Assembly (NCBI GenBank): GCA_012520375.1
Contig: JAAYOH010000015.1
Location: 31,239-95,238 of the forward strand
Source: Clostridiales bacterium
GTDB lineage: Bacteria > Bacillota > Clostridia > Christensenellales > Aristaeellaceae
DNA length: 64,000 nt
Reading direction: 5' to 3'
Of this stretch, positions 62,031 to 64,000 are shown one piece after another; position 1 is the stretch's first letter; every line of letters begins with the position of its first letter. Under the pieces are notes generated by a model, which was given only the letters and a program-made list of their open reading frames with translations, searched no databases and was not told where the DNA came from. The position numbers were made by a program, and so were the translations under genes.

Positions 62031-63551
62031 CTACACATATTTTGCCGCGAGCGTCAGGATGGTCTCCTGCTCACCCGGTATGCCTGCAAAGTCCTTGCCC
62101 CGCTCCACGATGCCCGCCATCCTTCCGTTGGACATGACCAGGATGCGGTCGCAGATGCCGATGAGTTCCGGCATTTCGCTGGAGACCATGATGATGCCCT
62201 TGCCCTGTTCTGCCAGCTGCAGGATCAATTGGTAGATCTCGAATTTGGCGCCCACGTCGATGCCCCGGGTGGGCTCGTCCAGCAGCAGGATCTCGGGATC
62301 GGTAAGCAGCCAGCGCCCGATGATGACCTTTTGCTGGTTCCCCCCCGACAACGAGCGGATGGCCGTGGACTGGCTCGGGGTCTTGACGCTGATGGTGTCG
62401 ATGACCCACTTGGTGTCCTTGCGCATCGCCGCACCGCTCAGCAGCATCTTGCCGTACCTGCGCACGTTGGCGATGGTGGAGTTGAACAGGATGCTTGACA
62501 TGGGGAAGATGCCCGTAGCCCTGCGCTCCTCTGTGAGCAGGGCAAAACCGTTGGCGGTGGCCTCTTCCGGGCTGGCGTTCAGGATGGGTGTGCCTTCCAC
62601 CAGCACCTCGCCCTCGCCCCGGGTAAAATGCCCGAAGATGGTGTTCAAGAGCTCGGTACGCCGGGAACCAACCAGGCCGGCCACCCCCAGCACCTCGCCC
62701 CGATGCAGATTGAAAGAAACGTCGCGGCAGGTAGGCTCGTAGCGGCCCGTGAGGTTTTTCACTTCCATGAGCACCTCGCCGGGCTGGTTTTTCTTCTCGG
62801 GGAAACGCTGGGACATTTCCCGGTTGACCATCAGGCGGATGATCTCCTCGGTGGTCAATGCGCTTGCGTCCCGTGTGGCAACCCACTGGCCGTCCCGCAT
62901 GATGGTGACCTCGTCGGAGATGCGCAGGATCTCGTCCATCTTGTGAGAGATGTAGATGATGCCCACGCCCTGGGCAGTCAGTTTCTTGATGATACGGAAG
63001 AGGTGCTCCACCTCGTTCTCCGTCAGGGAGGAGGTGGGCTCGTCCAGCACCACGATCTTTGCGTTATAGGAAACGGCCTTGGCGATCTCCACCATCTGGC
63101 GCTGGGAGACCGATAGCTTGCCGATGATGGTCCTGGGGTCCACGTCGATGGCAAGCTCTTTAAAGACCCTTTTGGTTTCGTTGTACATTTTGGAGCCGTT
63201 GACGAAGAGCCCGGCCCGCATGGGAAAGCGGCCCAGCCACACGTTCTCCATGACGTTGCGCCGCAGCACCTGGTTGAGCTCCTGGTGCACCATGGCCACG
63301 CCATTGTCCAGCGCGTTGCGGGGGTCGGCGAAGTTGACCTCCTGTCCCTCCATTTTGATGGTGCCCGAATCTTTTTTGTAGAGGCCGAACAGGCACTTCA
63401 TCAGGGTGGACTTACCGGCGCCGTTCTCCCCCATCAGGGCGTGGACCGTGCCGGCACGCAGACGCAGCTGAGCGTTGTCCAGGGCCTTGACCCCGGGGAA
63501 GGACTTGCAGACGCCTTCCATTTCCAGCAAATAGCCTTGCGTTTGTTCCAT
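62031..63551 (-). CDS. mglA: MglA-type sugar ABC transporter ATPase (two ABC domains)
   Basis: 506 residues with tandem ABC domains. Domain 1 has Walker [13 protein letters not shown], the signature [13 protein letters not shown] and Walker [11 protein letters not shown]. Domain 2 has a degenerate Walker [15 protein letters not shown], with [15 protein letters not shown] intact. It energises import of galactose/methyl-galactoside-type sugars in the family. The gene sits between mglB, with a hairpin in the gap, and mglC, 24 nt downstream. Confidence 0.95.
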   Translation of the reverse strand: MEQTQGYLLEMEGVCKSFPGVKALDNAQLRLRAGTVHALMGENGAGKSTLMKCLFGLYKKDSGTIKMEGQEVNFADPRNALDNGVAMVHQELNQVLRRNVMENVWLGRFPMRAGLFVNGSKMYNETKRVFKELAIDVDPRTIIGKLSVSQRQMVEIAKAVSYNAKIVVLDEPTSSLTENEVEHLFRIIKKLTAQGVGIIYISHKMDEILRISDEVTIMRDGQWVATRDASALTTEEIIRLMVNREMSQRFPEKKNQPGEVLMEVKNLTGRYEPTCRDVSFNLHRGEVLGVAGLVGSRRTELLNTIFGHFTRGEGEVLVEGTPILNASPEEATANGFALLTEERRATGIFPMSSILFNSTIANVRRYGKMLLSGAAMRKDTKWVIDTISVKTPSQSTAIRSLSGGNQQKVIIGRWLLTDPEILLLDEPTRGIDVGAKFEIYQLILQLAEQGKGIIMVSSEMPELIGICDRILVMSNGRMAGIVERGKDFAGIPGEQETILTLAAKYV

Positions 63552-63620
63552 AGCAGAATCACCGCTCTTTTCCTGAGAGTGTGCCGCCGCAGCCCGGCGG
63601 CCGGGGTTGGTACGATTGAA

Positions 63621-63651
63621 GCGGCGGGAGACGCTGGGCGCCTCCCGCCGC
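63621..63651 (-). terminator. Hairpin between mglB and mglA
   Basis: GCGGCGGGAG and CTCCCGCCGC form a perfect 10-bp stem, followed by TTCAATC on the minus strand. It may protect or attenuate so that binding protein is made in excess, as in other sugar ABC operons. Confidence 0.65.
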
Positions 63652-63675
63652 GTTTGGACCCGTTAAACCAGGATA

Positions 63676-64000
63676 TCAGTAGATCTTGGCGTAGGGGATA
63701 CGGATGCACTTGAAGGCATCTTCGGTGGTGTACTCGTAGTCGGTGCCGTCCAGCCACTCTTTGCCGGTGGCGCCGTTGAAGGCGATGCGGATGTTGGCGC
63801 TTGCCATGGCGTCGCCGTCCTGCTGCACGGTGGCGGTCATGCCGCCCTCTTCGATGGAAACCATGGCGGAGTCGATGGCGTCAACGCCGATGACGACGAC
63901 GGAGGGATCCCCCTCATTGCCGGTGTTGTAGCCGTAGCCGTTCAGGGCGGCCACAGCGCCCAGCGCCATCATGTCGTTGTTGGCGAAGATGACTTCGATG
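63676..64000 (-). CDS. mglB: MglB-type sugar-binding protein, C-terminal fragment
   Basis: The last 107 residues or so of a periplasmic-binding-type lipoprotein; the start lies beyond the right edge. The visible IEVIFANNDMMALGAVAALN and VVVIGVDAIDSAM motifs are characteristic of galactose/ribose-binding proteins, where the Asn-Asp pair contacts sugar. It ends at AKIY. Together with mglA and mglC it makes a complete importer. Confidence 0.92.
   Translation of the reverse strand, partial: IEVIFANNDMMALGAVAALNGYGYNTGNEGDPSVVVIGVDAIDSAMVSIEEGGMTATVQQDGDAMASANIRIAFNGATGKEWLDGTDYEYTTEDAFKCIRIPYAKIY

Overview
The window is GC-rich chromosomal DNA from an obligately anaerobic, low-oxygen-tolerant member of the Bacillota, most likely class Clostridia. 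The support is the gene set and signals: a CIRCE-controlled groESL, a SAM-I riboswitch on metK, a tryptophan T-box leader, KtrAB, YerC next to PcrA, a minimal SmsBC iron-sulfur assembly pair, and a large set of anaerobe oxygen-defence enzymes (flavodiiron protein, rubrerythrin, desulfoferrodoxin). I saw no rRNA, tRNA, CRISPR array, transposase or phage module.

Layout. 0-1.7 kb: 5' end of pcrA, a YerC-type regulator and a divergent XpaC-like membrane protein. 1.7-8.8 kb: a long minus-strand cluster headed by a SAM-I riboswitch (metK, mazG, hup, rqcP, ispDF, ahcY, SAH/MTA deaminase), joining SAM synthesis to by-product recycling. 8.8-9.5 kb: a THEP1-type NTPase preceded by an unrecognised 42-residue ORF. 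9.8-15.5 kb: an oxygen/ROS island with a three-part flavodiiron protein, thioredoxin, a Crp/Fnr regulator, a double-rubredoxin protein, a ferredoxin-rubredoxin-rubrerythrin-rubredoxin fusion and desulfoferrodoxin. Two promoters here carry near-identical 13-bp palindromes exactly 22 nt before the -10 box. 15.8-20.1 kb: groESL, a HAD phosphatase and murJ. 20.4-22.4 kb: ktrB-ktrA. 22.8-28.1 kb: an ECF sigma factor with a zinc-finger anti-sigma/DUF4349 protein and several envelope proteins.

28.2-35.6 kb: a minus-strand run (trpB, an Xre/S24-like regulator, metG, tatD, a hydrolase, a PHP protein) whose first gene lies behind a tryptophan T-box leader. 35.7-44.0 kb: a BMP-type nucleoside ABC transporter with PurBox-like repeats over its promoter, a DegV protein, a probable 8-oxoguanine deaminase and a class II aldolase. 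44.1-52.5 kb: an accessory block of single minus-strand genes of mostly unknown function. Three of these are broken (one in-frame TAG, two frameshifts), four of the intergenic regions carry the same repeat, and the block ends in an AT-rich HEPN-domain gene. 52.6-57.9 kb: a MATE exporter, a polyprenyl-type glycosyltransferase, an XPD/DinG-like helicase with a RecB-type nuclease motif, and a flavin-binding PPOX-fold protein. 57.9-59.6 kb: smsC-smsB. 59.8-64 kb: an mgl-type sugar ABC transporter whose permease has a large inserted N-terminal domain.

The strongest leads are the Crp/Fnr-linked redox island with its unusually wired rubrerythrin, the ahcY/deaminase pair that may form an S-inosylhomocysteine route, the repeat-flanked decaying accessory block, and the enlarged MglC-like permease.
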